From an uncultured Spartobacteria bacterium (lineage in GTDB: Bacteria > Verrucomicrobiota > Verrucomicrobiia > Chthoniobacterales > Chthoniobacteraceae), in assembly GCA_903882875.1 (NCBI GenBank), contig CAIRYQ010000083.1, forward strand, positions 1 to 49,397: a DNA stretch of 49,397 nucleotides, written 5' to 3'. Below the pieces are notes generated by a model that was not told the origin of the DNA, ran no database searches, and saw only the letters and a list, made by a program, of their open reading frames with translations. Shown piece by piece: positions 18,108 to 28,227 of this stretch (position 1 is its first letter; each line of letters begins with the position of its first letter). The position numbers were made by a program, and so were the translations under genes.

Positions 18108-18959
18108 ATGCGCTTCGGCATCAATTCCTTCCTCTACGTCAGCCCCTTCACCACCGCGAGCGTGAAGCTCTTTCCGCAGTTCAAAAAGTGGGGCTTCGAC
18201 ACCGTCGAGATTCCCGTCGAGGCGCCGGAGCACATCGATCCCGTCGCGGTGAAAAAGGCGGCGGACAAGGCGGGGCTCGCCATCGGCAGCATCTGCGCGT
18301 GCATGGGACCGGGCCGCGATTTTCGCGGGACGGCGGAGGAGCAAAAGACGGCGACGGATTACGTGCGCGCGCTGATCGATCAGGCCGTGATCCTCGGCTG
18401 CCCGAGCGTCATCGGGCCGATTTATTCCGTCGTGGGCAAGGCCGACGCCGTCGAGGAAAAGGAGCAGAAGCGCGAATTCGCGCTCGTGGTGAAGAACCTC
18501 AAGCCGCTCGCAAAATATGCGGAAAAGAAGGGCGTCACGCTTTGCATCGAGCCGCTGAACCGTTTCGAGACCGATTTCCTGAATACGACCGACAAGGGGC
18601 TCAAGCTCATCAAGGCCGTCGGCAGCAAGGCGGTGAAGCTGCACCTCGACACGTTTCATATGAACATCGAGGAAAAGAACCAGGCCGCCGCCATCATCAA
18701 GGCCGGCAAGAACCTCGCGCATTTCCACGCATGCGGCAGCGACCGCGGCACGCCCGGCGGCGATCACATTGACTGGAAGCCAATCGTCGCGGCGCTGAAA
18801 AAGATCGGCTACAAGGGCGACGTGGTCATCGAGAGCTTCACGACGGACGTGAAGGTGATCGCGCGCGCCGCCGCCATCTGGCGCAAGATCGAGCCGAACC
18901 GCAACGACATCGCCGTAAAGGGGCTCAAAAATCTGAAGGCATTCTTCGGAAAGAAGTAG
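18108..18959 (+). CDS. Ketose 3-epimerase-like TIM-barrel isomerase (D-tagatose/D-psicose 3-epimerase family)
   Basis: A 283-residue cytoplasmic TIM barrel of the AP_endonuc_2 superfamily. The four metal ligands expected in D-tagatose 3-epimerases can be assigned: Glu in CIEPLNRFE (~149), Asp in HLDTFHMN (~182), His in AHFHACGSDRG (~208) and Glu in VVIESF (~243). The GFDTVEIP strand near the N-terminus and PGGDHIDW loop are also typical. It would interconvert free ketoses at C3; the exact sugar is not predictable. It is divergent from the sulfatase, so may process sugars released from sulfated glycans. Confidence 0.88.
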   Translation: MRFGINSFLYVSPFTTASVKLFPQFKKWGFDTVEIPVEAPEHIDPVAVKKAADKAGLAIGSICACMGPGRDFRGTAEEQKTATDYVRALIDQAVILGCPSVIGPIYSVVGKADAVEEKEQKREFALVVKNLKPLAKYAEKKGVTLCIEPLNRFETDFLNTTDKGLKLIKAVGSKAVKLHLDTFHMNIEEKNQAAAIIKAGKNLAHFHACGSDRGTPGGDHIDWKPIVAALKKIGYKGDVVIESFTTDVKVIARAAAIWRKIEPNRNDIAVKGLKNLKAFFGKK

Positions 18960-18986
18960 GCCGCCCACCGCAATCCGCTGCGCTCA

Positions 18987-19184
18987 CTACTGGTCGGGCC
19001 GGTTCCACAGTGCGTAGAGCGTCCACACGATTGCGACTAACGCGATGATCACGCACAGGATCGGGAGGACGAATCCCACCCAACCGCGTGGCGACTTGGT
19101 GTGGCACTCCGGACAGTGATCCGCGTAATCTGAGAAGATCCGCTTGCACTTCCGGCAACGAATCATCCTCGGCTGGGTGAACAT
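18987..19184 (-). CDS. Zinc-ribbon membrane micro-protein, function unknown
   Basis: A 65-residue protein: an N-terminal zinc ribbon with two Cys pairs (CRKC at about 10-13 and CPEC at about 24-27), then one membrane segment (about residues 36-60) and a short charged tail. This layout is common among small conserved bacterial proteins that join a zinc ribbon to a membrane anchor. An alternative start at Met7 would keep all motifs. It lies between two plus-strand genes. Confidence 0.7.
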   Translation of the reverse strand: MFTQPRMIRCRKCKRIFSDYADHCPECHTKSPRGWVGFVLPILCVIIALVAIVWTLYALWNRPDQ

Positions 19185-19300
19185 CTCATTTCCCTAGCAC
19201 TGTGACTCGCCACTGTCACGCGCGACCCTGAAATTGTTACAATTATCCCGTCCCGGCGTGGAACACCGATGACGGGAGCGATCGGATCGGATACCCTGAC

Positions 19301-19966
19301 GTGATGCTGTTTGGAGAAATCTCCGAAATCCGCGATGAGACTCCGCACTCCGCCCCGCTCAACATGGCGCTGGACGAAGTGATCCTCGCGCACGCACACG
19401 CACCGCTGCTGCGGACATACCGCTGGGCGCGCGAGGCGGTTTCTTTCGGGTATTTTGGAAAATGCGCACCGCTCGCCGCAGCGTGGCCGGGGCGTGAAAT
19501 CGTCCGTCGCATGACCGGCGGCGGAGTCGTCCCGCACGGTCGCGACCTCACGTATTCGCTCATCGTCCCGGCGGGGCACGCATTCGCCGCCCGGAGTCCG
19601 CGTGACGTGTATCGCGCAGTGCATGAGACGCTCGGCTCATTGCTCGCCCGCGATGGCAAGGCCGCGGTGCTCGCCTCGCCGCCGGAACTTGCGGGCTCGG
19701 GCGTGTGTTTCGAGAGCCCTGCGGAATTCGATCTCGTCGCCCACGGCAGAAAGATTGCCGGTGCCGCGCTGCGCAGGACAAAATGCGGACTGCTGCTCCA
19801 GGGCAGCATCCAGGAGATTCCCGATGTCGAGGCGCTCCGCACGCGGCTCGCTTCCACATTCGGCGCGAAGGTATTCGCCGAGAACTTCACATCACAGCAA
19901 CTCGCCGCCGCGGAAACTTTGGCCGCCGACAAATACGCGACGCGCGAGTGGACGATGCGCGTCTGA
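19301..19966 (+). CDS. Lipoate-protein ligase / octanoyltransferase family protein
   Basis: A 221-residue BPL_LplA_LipB-fold protein. Diagnostic segments: NMALDEVILAH near the N-terminus, TYRWAREAVSFGYF, RRMTGGGVVPHGRDLTYSLIVP (the lipoate-binding RRxxGGGxVxH loop), and GVCFESPAEFDLVAHGRKIAGAALRR. A Cys sits in GVCFESP, as the catalytic Cys does in LipM-type octanoyltransferases, and the Lys of GRKIAGAA is the family's conserved lysine. The C-terminal accessory domain of E. coli LplA is missing. It therefore either transfers octanoate or lipoate to carrier proteins such as GcvH and E2 subunits; gcvP is in the same window. Start is GTG at 19301 or ATG at 19304; either gives nearly the same protein. 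Confidence 0.85.
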   Translation: MMLFGEISEIRDETPHSAPLNMALDEVILAHAHAPLLRTYRWAREAVSFGYFGKCAPLAAAWPGREIVRRMTGGGVVPHGRDLTYSLIVPAGHAFAARSPRDVYRAVHETLGSLLARDGKAAVLASPPELAGSGVCFESPAEFDLVAHGRKIAGAALRRTKCGLLLQGSIQEIPDVEALRTRLASTFGAKVFAENFTSQQLAAAETLAADKYATREWTMRV

Positions 19967-20025
19967 TTTTGCGTCCGCAAACTCCGCGCTTCCGTCAGCG
20001 TTCACGATACGCCACTTTTCTCCGC

Positions 20026-20886
20026 ATGAACCGCCGTTCCGCCCTCGTCACTCTCGCCACCGCAGCCACCGCCGGACTTTCCTCGACGCTCGCAGCCGAT
20101 GCGCCGTATCGCATCACGAATGGCCGCATCAATCAGTCCGTCGTCCCGTGGTGCTTCAACCCGATGCCCGTCGAGGAACTCGCGCGGCACGCCGCCGCGA
20201 TGGGCCTGAAGTCCGTCGAACTCTGCGATCCGAAGCACTGGCCGCTGCTGAAGGAACTCGGCATGACGTGCGCCATCGCGGGCAGCCACGGATTCGCAAA
20301 GGGCTTCGCACACCGCGAGGAATGGGATGAGTGCCACGCGAAACTGCGCGAGCGCATCGCGCAATGCGCGGACTTCGGCGTCGGACGCCTGATCACGTTC
20401 AGCGGTTTCCGCCGCGGGTTGAGCGATGAGGAGGGAATCAAAAACATGGTCGCGGGGCTCAAGGAAATCGCGCCTCTCGCCGAGGAGAAAAAAGTGACGC
20501 TCTGCATCGAGATGCTGAACTCGCGCGTGGACGTGAACATGAAAGGCCACCCGGATTATTTCTGCGACTCGATCGAGCGCACCATCGAGATCATCAAGCA
20601 AATTGGCTCGCCGCGCGTGAAGCTGCTTTTCGACATCTACCATGTGCAAATCATGCACGGCGACGTGATCGCGCGCATCCGCCAGCACAAGGAATTTATC
20701 GCGCACGTCCACACCGCCGGCAATCCGGGGCGCAACGAGATTGATGACACTCAGGAGATCAACTACCCGCCGATTATGAAGGCGCTCATCGAGGCGGGCT
20801 ACGGCGGTTTCGTCGGCCAGGAATTCATCCCGGTTCGCGATCGGATCGCATCGCTCGCGCAGGGCGTGAAGATTTGCGACGTGTAA
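20026..20886 (+). CDS. Exported hydroxypyruvate isomerase-like TIM-barrel protein
   Basis: A 286-residue protein from the ATG at 20026; the open frame upstream is antisense or out-of-frame to the lipoate ligase gene. The N-terminus MNRRSALVTLATAATAG with an Ala-rich hydrophobic run is Tat- or Sec-like. The rest is an AP_endonuc_2 barrel closest in motif to hydroxypyruvate isomerase (Hyi): VPWCFNPMP, the TLCIEMLNSRV ligand Glu, LLFDIYHVQIMHGDV, HVHTAGNPGRNEIDDTQEINYP and the final VGQEFIP. The NPGR...EINYP element is characteristic of Hyi. Many exported copies exist in this phylum, where they probably isomerise sugars or derivatives outside the cytoplasm; the true substrate is unknown. Confidence 0.88.
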   Translation: MNRRSALVTLATAATAGLSSTLAADAPYRITNGRINQSVVPWCFNPMPVEELARHAAAMGLKSVELCDPKHWPLLKELGMTCAIAGSHGFAKGFAHREEWDECHAKLRERIAQCADFGVGRLITFSGFRRGLSDEEGIKNMVAGLKEIAPLAEEKKVTLCIEMLNSRVDVNMKGHPDYFCDSIERTIEIIKQIGSPRVKLLFDIYHVQIMHGDVIARIRQHKEFIAHVHTAGNPGRNEIDDTQEINYPPIMKALIEAGYGGFVGQEFIPVRDRIASLAQGVKICDV

Positions 20887-20898
20887 TCGTGCGGGCCG

Positions 20899-21327
20899 CT
20901 ACGGCAGGCGGCCTTCCTCGACATCCATCACATCGAAGAAAGTCACCAAGTCCTCGCGGTGCTCGAGGCCCGCGTCGGCGCGCTGCTGGATGAGGCCCGG
21001 CGTGACCGCGTCTCGCCAGCCGCGCTTGGACATGAAGCCGTTGAAAAGCTCGATCTGCTCCGCGTCCGGACGGCGTCCGTTTTGGAAACACCATTCGAGC
21101 ACCTCCTCATCCGAGCCGCCCTGCAGCGTGCGCGTGGCGAGCGCGTCGTATTCGACTCCGAGCAGCCTGCACACGCGATCGTCGAAGGTGCGCTTGCCCG
21201 CGATCACGCCGACATTGTAGCCCGCAGGCAACTTACCCTGCGCGTGCAGCCGGATCTTGTCGAGGATGCGACCGAAGACGAAGATGCCGCCGACAGGATC
21301 GCGCGGGGAGCGGATGGGAAAGGACAT
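20899..21327 (-). CDS. DUF5069 domain protein
   Basis: A 142-residue protein matching the small DUF5069 family found mainly in PVC bacteria: PRDPVGGIFVFGRILDKIRLHAQGKLP at the N-terminus, GVEYDALATRT in the middle, and EVLEWCFQNGRRPDAEQIELFNGFMSKRGWRD near 75-108. The function of the family is unknown. It starts 13 bases after the stop of leuB on the same strand, so it is probably the second gene of a leuB operon. Confidence 0.85.
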   Translation of the reverse strand: MSFPIRSPRDPVGGIFVFGRILDKIRLHAQGKLPAGYNVGVIAGKRTFDDRVCRLLGVEYDALATRTLQGGSDEEVLEWCFQNGRRPDAEQIELFNGFMSKRGWRDAVTPGLIQQRADAGLEHREDLVTFFDVMDVEEGRLP

Positions 21328-21340
21328 ATTCTTGTGCAGA

Positions 21341-22480
<1,140 letters not shown>

Positions 22481-22553
22481 TCAGCGCAGGCTCAGTTTCC
22501 TCCTGCGTCCCTGCGTTGAAATTTCATCCGCAGCCCCCGCCCGCGCCGCTCGC

Positions 22554-22889
22554 TTAGTAATGCGTGATGTGATCCGTCAGTGTCTTGCCCGCAATCTTGG
22601 AAGCTCCCCTGCCGAGCCCACTCAGGATGCCCAATGGAAGAGCGAGGATGCTCCGGTTCACGCGATCCATCCCGGATGCTCCGGCAGTCGTCGTGCCATC
22701 TATCACCGTCGTCCGCTTTTTGAAAATCGAACCCAGAACGCCCTTGCCGACCGTCTGTGCGGCTGCGCTGGTCAGCGGATCGGCGGACGCCATCGGCACC
22801 AAAGCGGTCAGCGAAATCATCGGGGCGATGAGCATCACCGCGATCCGTGCGCGGATTTTCGTCCGGGAAAAACTTGGGAGGGTGTGCAT
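22554..22889 (-). CDS. Small secreted hypothetical protein
   Basis: A 111-residue open frame with a convincing signal peptide (basic RTKIRAR, hydrophobic IAVMLIAPMISLTALV, cleavage near ASA at about 36). The mature part is Gly/Ala/Ser-rich with the stretch QTVGKGVLGSIFKKR and a second GILSGLGRGASKIAGK segment. I do not recognise a family. It stands alone between leuB and comEC. The signal peptide argues for a real gene. Confidence 0.5.
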   Translation of the reverse strand: MHTLPSFSRTKIRARIAVMLIAPMISLTALVPMASADPLTSAAAQTVGKGVLGSIFKKRTTVIDGTTTAGASGMDRVNRSILALPLGILSGLGRGASKIAGKTLTDHITHY

Positions 22890-23140
22890 GGGGTCGGTGT
22901 TGTTTGCGGTGCGGCGTGCGGACAGTGCGCTGTGTGTGAAGACGATTTAACGACGTGGAACGCGAAACACAAGGAGGATGATCCATGCACCGCACAGTCC
23001 GCTGAATCACGTCCGCCGTTTCGAGCAATCCTTGTCTCCGCACCGCCTTCAAAAATTCCGTACGGTGCCCTCCTCCGGACGCCGAACTTTCTTGCCGTGC
23101 GCCGCATGTGGTGCTCGCATCGTCGCACGGCCTCACGCAG

Positions 23141-25441
23141 ATGTCTCCCCTCCGCCCACGGAAGCCATTTCTCGGCATCGGCATCGCCGCGATCATCGGA
23201 ATCCTGATCGCGGAATGTTGGCCCGTCCCACTCGTATGGGCCGTCGGCACGGTGGCGCTGCTCATGCTCGCAACGGTGATTTTTCCGAGATGGTGGATGT
23301 GCTGCGCATTTTCCGCGGCGGCGTTTTTTGCGCTGCACGAAGTGCGGCATCACCATTCCGCGGGCGGCGCGCTGGAAGCCGTGCTGCGGGCCGCGCCGCG
23401 CACCGCTTCCGCGACAGGGCTCGTCTGGTCCGAGCCGACGAGTCACACCGGTTCGCGGGGCGAAAAGCGCGCGGCCTTCTGGCTGAAGTTCACGTCGCTC
23501 CGGCTCAACGGCGATCCTGTTCCGTTCGACGGCATGTGCCTCGTGAGATGGACCGGCGCCGCGCCGGAATACGGCGACGTGATCGCCATCGAGGGCTCGG
23601 CGCGTCCGCTGCAGCAGATGATGAATCCGGGGCAGTTCGACATTTCGGAATGGCAGCGGCGGCACGGCGTCCACTTTGAAATCTCCGCGCGTTCCGAACG
23701 CGACTGCACAGTGACAACGCACGGCCAGGGTTCGCACGCGATGAGCTTCGCGATCTCCGCCCGCGAGTGGATTCGCAAAAAGCTGGAGATCGGTCTCGAA
23801 GGCGAGCCGGATCTCACGTTGCTCATCGAGAGCATGGTGCTCGGCCTGCGCGGCGAGACGCCGCCGGAGATGAAGGGGCTTTTTCAAAAAACCGGCACGC
23901 TGCATCTTTTCGCCGTGAGCGGGCTGAATGTCGCCATGCTTGCCGGCATCGCGTGGTATTTGCTGAAGCCGCTGCGCGTCCCGCGCCGTGCCTCGGTCGT
24001 GATCATCATTCCTCTGCTCTGCGCCTACGCGCTCGTCACGGGGCTGAGTTCGAGCTGCGTGCGCGCGACAGTCATGGCGTCGTTCGTCCTCCTCGGTCAG
24101 TTCATCGAACGCCCGGCCGTCGCGATGAACAGTCTCGCCGCATCCGCCGTCGCGATCCTCGCGTGGGACACGGAGGAGTTCTTTACGCCGGGATTCCAGC
24201 TTTCGTTCGCGCTCGTGATTTTCATCATGGGACTCTCAGGGCCGATCGCGCGCTGGATGGAGCCGTTTGGCGAGCCGGACAATTTGATCCCGCATGAAAT
24301 CTGGACGCGCGGCGAGCGGTGGCGCGCGTGGCTTTGGAAACAGCTCGCGGGGGCGACGGGCGTCACGCTCTCGGCATGGATCGGCTCGTTCGTTTTCATG
24401 GCGGGCTATTTTCATCTCATCTCGCCCGTCGCGATTTTTGCAAATGCGGTCGCCGTGCCGCTCGCGTTCGTCGTGCTCGCGCTCGGGCTGATGAGCCTGC
24501 TGTGCGGCATCGTCTCTGCGAAGCTCGCGATGATCGTGAACCAGGCGAACTGGATTTCCGCGAAGGCGCTGCTCGCGAGCCTCGCCCTTTTTTCAAAGGC
24601 GCCCGGCGGCTACGTGTACTCTGAGATCCCAAGTTTCAAACCCGCGCCGGCCTGCGAGATCACCTCGCTCGAAGTCGGTGACGGCGCGGCAATCCATGTG
24701 CGCTCGAGCGGCGGTGACTGGCTCGTGGACTGCGGCGGCGCGCGTGATTATGACAACACGCTGCTGCCCTACCTCCGTTCGCGCGGCGTGAACCGCCTCG
24801 ATGGAATCATCCTCACACACGGCGACACGGCGCACGTCGGCGGCACCGTCCCGACGCTCGAAGATTTTCGCCCGCGCTGGATCGCGGACACGATTTACAG
24901 CGACCGTTCACCGTCGCGACGCGACATCCACGCACGGCTCGCCGCGGCGAAAATCGGCCGCCGCTATTTTCAACGAGGCGACGAAATTTCACTCAGTGAA
25001 CATGCGACGCTGAAGGTCCTTTTTCCACCACCGGACATCACGCGCACGCAGGCGGACGACAAGGCACTCGTGTGCCGCGTCGAGGCGGCGGGGCTGCGCG
25101 TGCTGCTGATGTCGGATGCCGGATTTTCCACCGAGCACTGGCTCATGGAAAATGAAACTGACTTGCGCGCGGACGTGATCATCGTGGGCTGGCACTCGCG
25201 CGACCTCTCGGGCACGGCGGATTTTTTCGCGCGTGTCGCGCCGCTTGCCGTCGTGTGCTCACGTCCGCCGCTTGGAATTTCCGAAGAGCGCCTCGCCGAA
25301 TGGGAAAGCGGCGTGCGCGCGATTGGGGCTGAGGCATTCCGGCAGGAACGCTGCGGCGCGGTACGAATCGAATTGCGCGGGGACGGTGCGACGATCACGC
25401 CGTTCCTCGGAGATCAGATCTTGCGCAGCCGTGCGCGGTAG
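23141..25441 (+). CDS. comEC: ComEC/Rec2 family DNA-uptake channel protein
   Basis: About 766 residues from the ATG at 23141; a GTG at 23108 would add 11 residues that look untranslated. Order: two to three N-terminal membrane helices and a DUF4131-type OB-like domain (to ~200), the polytopic Competence domain with GTLHLFAVSGLNVAMLAGI and the YALVTGLSSSCVRATVMA signature, and a C-terminal metallo-beta-lactamase domain with ITSLEVGDGAAIHV and TH-x-D-x-x-H (H560, D562, H565). In competent bacteria ComEC carries single-stranded DNA across the inner membrane, and the C-domain is thought to degrade the other strand. This is the one competence gene seen here. Its 3' end overlaps the convergent trmB 3' end by 28 bases. 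Confidence 0.92.
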   Translation: MSPLRPRKPFLGIGIAAIIGILIAECWPVPLVWAVGTVALLMLATVIFPRWWMCCAFSAAAFFALHEVRHHHSAGGALEAVLRAAPRTASATGLVWSEPTSHTGSRGEKRAAFWLKFTSLRLNGDPVPFDGMCLVRWTGAAPEYGDVIAIEGSARPLQQMMNPGQFDISEWQRRHGVHFEISARSERDCTVTTHGQGSHAMSFAISAREWIRKKLEIGLEGEPDLTLLIESMVLGLRGETPPEMKGLFQKTGTLHLFAVSGLNVAMLAGIAWYLLKPLRVPRRASVVIIIPLLCAYALVTGLSSSCVRATVMASFVLLGQFIERPAVAMNSLAASAVAILAWDTEEFFTPGFQLSFALVIFIMGLSGPIARWMEPFGEPDNLIPHEIWTRGERWRAWLWKQLAGATGVTLSAWIGSFVFMAGYFHLISPVAIFANAVAVPLAFVVLALGLMSLLCGIVSAKLAMIVNQANWISAKALLASLALFSKAPGGYVYSEIPSFKPAPACEITSLEVGDGAAIHVRSSGGDWLVDCGGARDYDNTLLPYLRSRGVNRLDGIILTHGDTAHVGGTVPTLEDFRPRWIADTIYSDRSPSRRDIHARLAAAKIGRRYFQRGDEISLSEHATLKVLFPPPDITRTQADDKALVCRVEAAGLRVLLMSDAGFSTEHWLMENETDLRADVIIVGWHSRDLSGTADFFARVAPLAVVCSRPPLGISEERLAEWESGVRAIGAEAFRQERCGAVRIELRGDGATITPFLGDQILRSRAR

Positions 25442-26043
25442 ATCGGCAGGCCCTGCGCGACGAAATGCTGCTCGAAGTCGGTCTTCGGATAGTCGGGCTC
25501 CTCGGGCCATTCGATGCGCTCGAAGCCTTTCGCGCGGGCGATCACTTTTTCGATCCACAGGAAATAGGGCTGGTCGTCGGTCTTGATCCGCACCTCCGCG
25601 CCGGGCGCGAGCACCTGGTGCAGCGACACCATGAAGTCGTCCTGAAAAAGCCGCCGCGCGTGGTGGTGCCGCTTCGGCCACGGATCGGGGAAGCCGACGT
25701 GGACCGTCGCGGCGCACGCGACGGGCAGCAGCCATTTTGCGACGTAATTGCTTTCGAGCCGGATGACGCGGCAGTTCGTGAGACCACGGCGCGCGATGGC
25801 GCGGCTGACCTTTTCCACGCGTCCGAGCATCCGCTCCGTGCCGAGAAAATTCCGATCGGGAAAACGCTCGGCCATCGCGAGAATGAAGGATCCGTCGCCG
25901 CAGCCGAAGTCAATTTCCAGCGGCACGGGGCGCGAAAAAATGTCGGACATCTGCGCGCGGCGGACGTGATCAGCGGGCTGCCAGAGCGCGTGCCCTGCGG
26001 CGGCGAGGAATGCGGAATGCGGATCTTGGGTGGCGTTGCTCAC
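25414..26043 (-). CDS. trmB: tRNA (guanine-N7-)-methyltransferase
   Basis: A 209-residue TrmB that methylates G46 of tRNA using SAM. Motifs: SAM loop EIDFGCGDGSF at about 43-53, GTERMLGRVEKVSR, NVxxx-type NCRVIRLESNYV, the diagnostic FPDPWPKRHHHARRL and a C-terminal IKTDDQPYFLW. It overlaps the rsmD stop by the ATGA arrangement (26040-26043), so translation is coupled, and it is the last gene of an AsmA-like/rsmD/trmB operon. Its 3' end overlaps comEC. Confidence 0.97.
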   Translation of the reverse strand: MSNATQDPHSAFLAAAGHALWQPADHVRRAQMSDIFSRPVPLEIDFGCGDGSFILAMAERFPDRNFLGTERMLGRVEKVSRAIARRGLTNCRVIRLESNYVAKWLLPVACAATVHVGFPDPWPKRHHHARRLFQDDFMVSLHQVLAPGAEVRIKTDDQPYFLWIEKVIARAKGFERIEWPEEPDYPKTDFEQHFVAQGLPIYRARLRKI

Positions 26044-26615
26044 GGTGTGGATGAAAGGTTGCGCGCTGCGCGGAGGAATGCCACGGAGGTCGTGCCGTAA
26101 CGGCGATCACGGATGCACTCCCATTCGGAGCCGACCGTCATCGGTCGCCCGGGCATGTGCTCGAGGACGACGATCCCGCCGGGTGCGAGCGCGCGATGCA
26201 GACCGGGCGCGGCGAGGAGTTCGACGCCGAAATCGCGGTCGCCCTCCTTTTTCGAGTAAGGCGGATCAATGAGAATCAGATCGAACGAGGCGGCCGGTGC
26301 GGAACGCTCGATCCAGCCGAGCACGTCGGCGTCCACGATCCCGCCGCCGGTGAGTTTCGTCTTGTCGAGATTGCGCCGGATGCTCTCGCATGCACGGCGG
26401 TCACTTTCCACGAACACGCAGGATGCCGCGCCGCGGCTGAGGGCCTCGATGCCGAGCCCGCCGGTGCCGGCGAAAAGATCGAGGGTGCGCGCGCCGGGGA
26501 TGCACTCGACTAGGCTGTTGAAGATCGCATTTTTCACCATGTCCATCGTCGGACGCAGATCCGTCTTCGGGACGTGGAGCGGGATGCCGCCCGCGATGCC
26601 GCCGACGACCCTCAT
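26040..26615 (-). CDS. rsmD: 16S rRNA (guanine966-N2)-methyltransferase
   Basis: A 191-residue RsmD family enzyme: MRVVGGIAGG opening, RPTMDMVKNAIFNSL, SAM-binding LDLFAGTGGLGIEALSRGA at about 45-63, and the amino-methyltransferase motif DPPY at 117-120. It modifies the P-site region of 16S rRNA. ATGA overlaps link it to the upstream AsmA-like gene (26612-26615) and to downstream trmB (26040-26043), indicating one translationally coupled operon. Confidence 0.96.
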   Translation of the reverse strand: MRVVGGIAGGIPLHVPKTDLRPTMDMVKNAIFNSLVECIPGARTLDLFAGTGGLGIEALSRGAASCVFVESDRRACESIRRNLDKTKLTGGGIVDADVLGWIERSAPAASFDLILIDPPYSKKEGDRDFGVELLAAPGLHRALAPGGIVVLEHMPGRPMTVGSEWECIRDRRYGTTSVAFLRAARNLSSTP

Positions 26616-28135
26616 CGCTGTTCCGGCGCGGGTTCGTTGCCGGGGAGCGCGCGCTCAAGGGTGGGTTTCACGAGGTCGAGCGCGGGCGCGAGCTTCTGCA
26701 TGAGCTTCGGGCTTTTTCTGCCGAGGATCGCGCCGAGGGCGGAGGCTCCCGCGATGATGTTCTGCTCGCGGTGATTCTTCGTCCCGGTGAGCGCGTCGGC
26801 GAGATCCTGTCGCGGTTTCCCGATCACGCCGGTCACATGGAATGGAACGCTCCGGCGGTTGTTCGCATCAGGCGGAGAAAAATTTCCCGCGAGCAGCGGC
26901 TGCGCCGCGACGAGCTCCGCGGGCGCGCTGAGGAATGCGGCGAGGTTCAGCGTGCCGTCGAATGCGACGGGGCCGGTGAACATGAGGCCGATCGGCGGCG
27001 TGACGACTTCCACCGGCGCGAGCGTGACCTGCTCGTTCGCGATCTGGAAAGTTGCGGTGGCATCGGCGACTTGGAATTTCGCGAGCATCGTGATGCGGAG
27101 GACTTCGCCAATCTGCCGGAGCAGATCGAACTGCGAGCAGTCGCCGCCCTTGAGCGAGAGCGTGCCTTTGCCGGTGATCGCTTTTTTGTCCGCGCCGATC
27201 CCGGCAAACTGTGCGTCGCCGCTCACGATGCCGGAGATTTTCTGACCCTTCATGCCGCCGTCCTGTGTGGCACGGTCGAGGTTCACGCCCGCGAGCTTCA
27301 GCGTCGCGGCGGCGGTCAAGCCGAGCGTGTAGGTCGCCTCGCCGGTGATGGTGCCGCCGCCGGTTTCTGCGGTGAGATTGCGGAGCACGAAGGCCTGGCC
27401 GTCGCGCGTGGTGCTGCCGCTCAGGTGCTCGATGGCGACCTTTCCGTGGAGCACTGCGCGGGCGATGATCATGTTGCCGTTGAACGCAGTCTCGGTCACG
27501 TCGCGCATCGCCACGTTCAGTCCGGTCACGGTCGCGAAGGGCGCGTTCGTCTTGTCGAACATTTCAAACGTGCCGTTTTCGAGGAACACTTTCGCGACGG
27601 AAAAGGCGGGCGCCTCCGGCGGTGCGGATGAGGCGGCGGGCGGCAGTGCATTCGCAGGAAGGCGGACCGGCGGCACGCCGACCATCGGCTGCACGGCTGC
27701 CTCCGGCGGCGCTTCGGCGATCGGCGGCAGTGCGGCAGTCGGAAGCGTTGCGACGGCATTGCGCTGGATGCCCCACTTGCCCGACACGTCCTGAAACAGG
27801 CGGACGTGCGGCTCGCGGATGTGCACTTCGCTGAGGCCGATTTTTCCGCGGAGCAGCGAAAGAAAACTGTGGCTCGCGGAGATCCCGGCGGCCTCGAAGA
27901 TGACGCCTTCGGGCCTGGAGACGGTGATCTTTTTCGTCGTGAGTCCGCTCCACACAGAGAAGCCGGGCGATTCGATTTTCACGGGCATCTTCAGCGCATC
28001 GGAGAGTTTTTTCTCCACGGTCGCATGGCCTTCCGGGGACTGGAGCCAGCGGTTCACGAACCATCCGGCCACCGTGAGGAGGAGCGCCACCACGAGGGCG
28101 GCGATGGTCAGATATTTTGCGATGCGTCGTTTCAC
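26612..28135 (-). CDS. AsmA-like envelope protein
   Basis: About 507 residues from a GTG at 28135, chosen because it directly precedes a basic stretch and the single membrane helix (YLTIAALVVALLLTVAGWFV); the frame is open to an ATG at 28192. The remainder has AsmA/DUF748-type beta-rich repeats: ALKMPVKIESPGFSVW, LRGKIGLSEVHIREPHVRLFQDVSGKWG, TFEMFDKTNAPFATVTGLNV, and TLSLKGGDCSQFDLLRQIGEVLRI. A proline/alanine linker lies at about 145-175. AsmA-like proteins bridge the inner and outer membranes and are linked to lipid traffic. Coupled by ATGA overlap to rsmD. Start divergent from the lipid kinase gene, which also concerns lipids. Confidence 0.8.
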   Translation of the reverse strand: MKRRIAKYLTIAALVVALLLTVAGWFVNRWLQSPEGHATVEKKLSDALKMPVKIESPGFSVWSGLTTKKITVSRPEGVIFEAAGISASHSFLSLLRGKIGLSEVHIREPHVRLFQDVSGKWGIQRNAVATLPTAALPPIAEAPPEAAVQPMVGVPPVRLPANALPPAASSAPPEAPAFSVAKVFLENGTFEMFDKTNAPFATVTGLNVAMRDVTETAFNGNMIIARAVLHGKVAIEHLSGSTTRDGQAFVLRNLTAETGGGTITGEATYTLGLTAAATLKLAGVNLDRATQDGGMKGQKISGIVSGDAQFAGIGADKKAITGKGTLSLKGGDCSQFDLLRQIGEVLRITMLAKFQVADATATFQIANEQVTLAPVEVVTPPIGLMFTGPVAFDGTLNLAAFLSAPAELVAAQPLLAGNFSPPDANNRRSVPFHVTGVIGKPRQDLADALTGTKNHREQNIIAGASALGAILGRKSPKLMQKLAPALDLVKPTLERALPGNEPAPEQR

Positions 28136-28227
28136 AACGCGCGAAAAGTAGCCGCGCGATGTGCAAAGGAAAGGGCGGAAAGTGTCTCGCAAGCGGAGGC
28201 GCGCACACCGTAGAAGCAGCGCCCGAC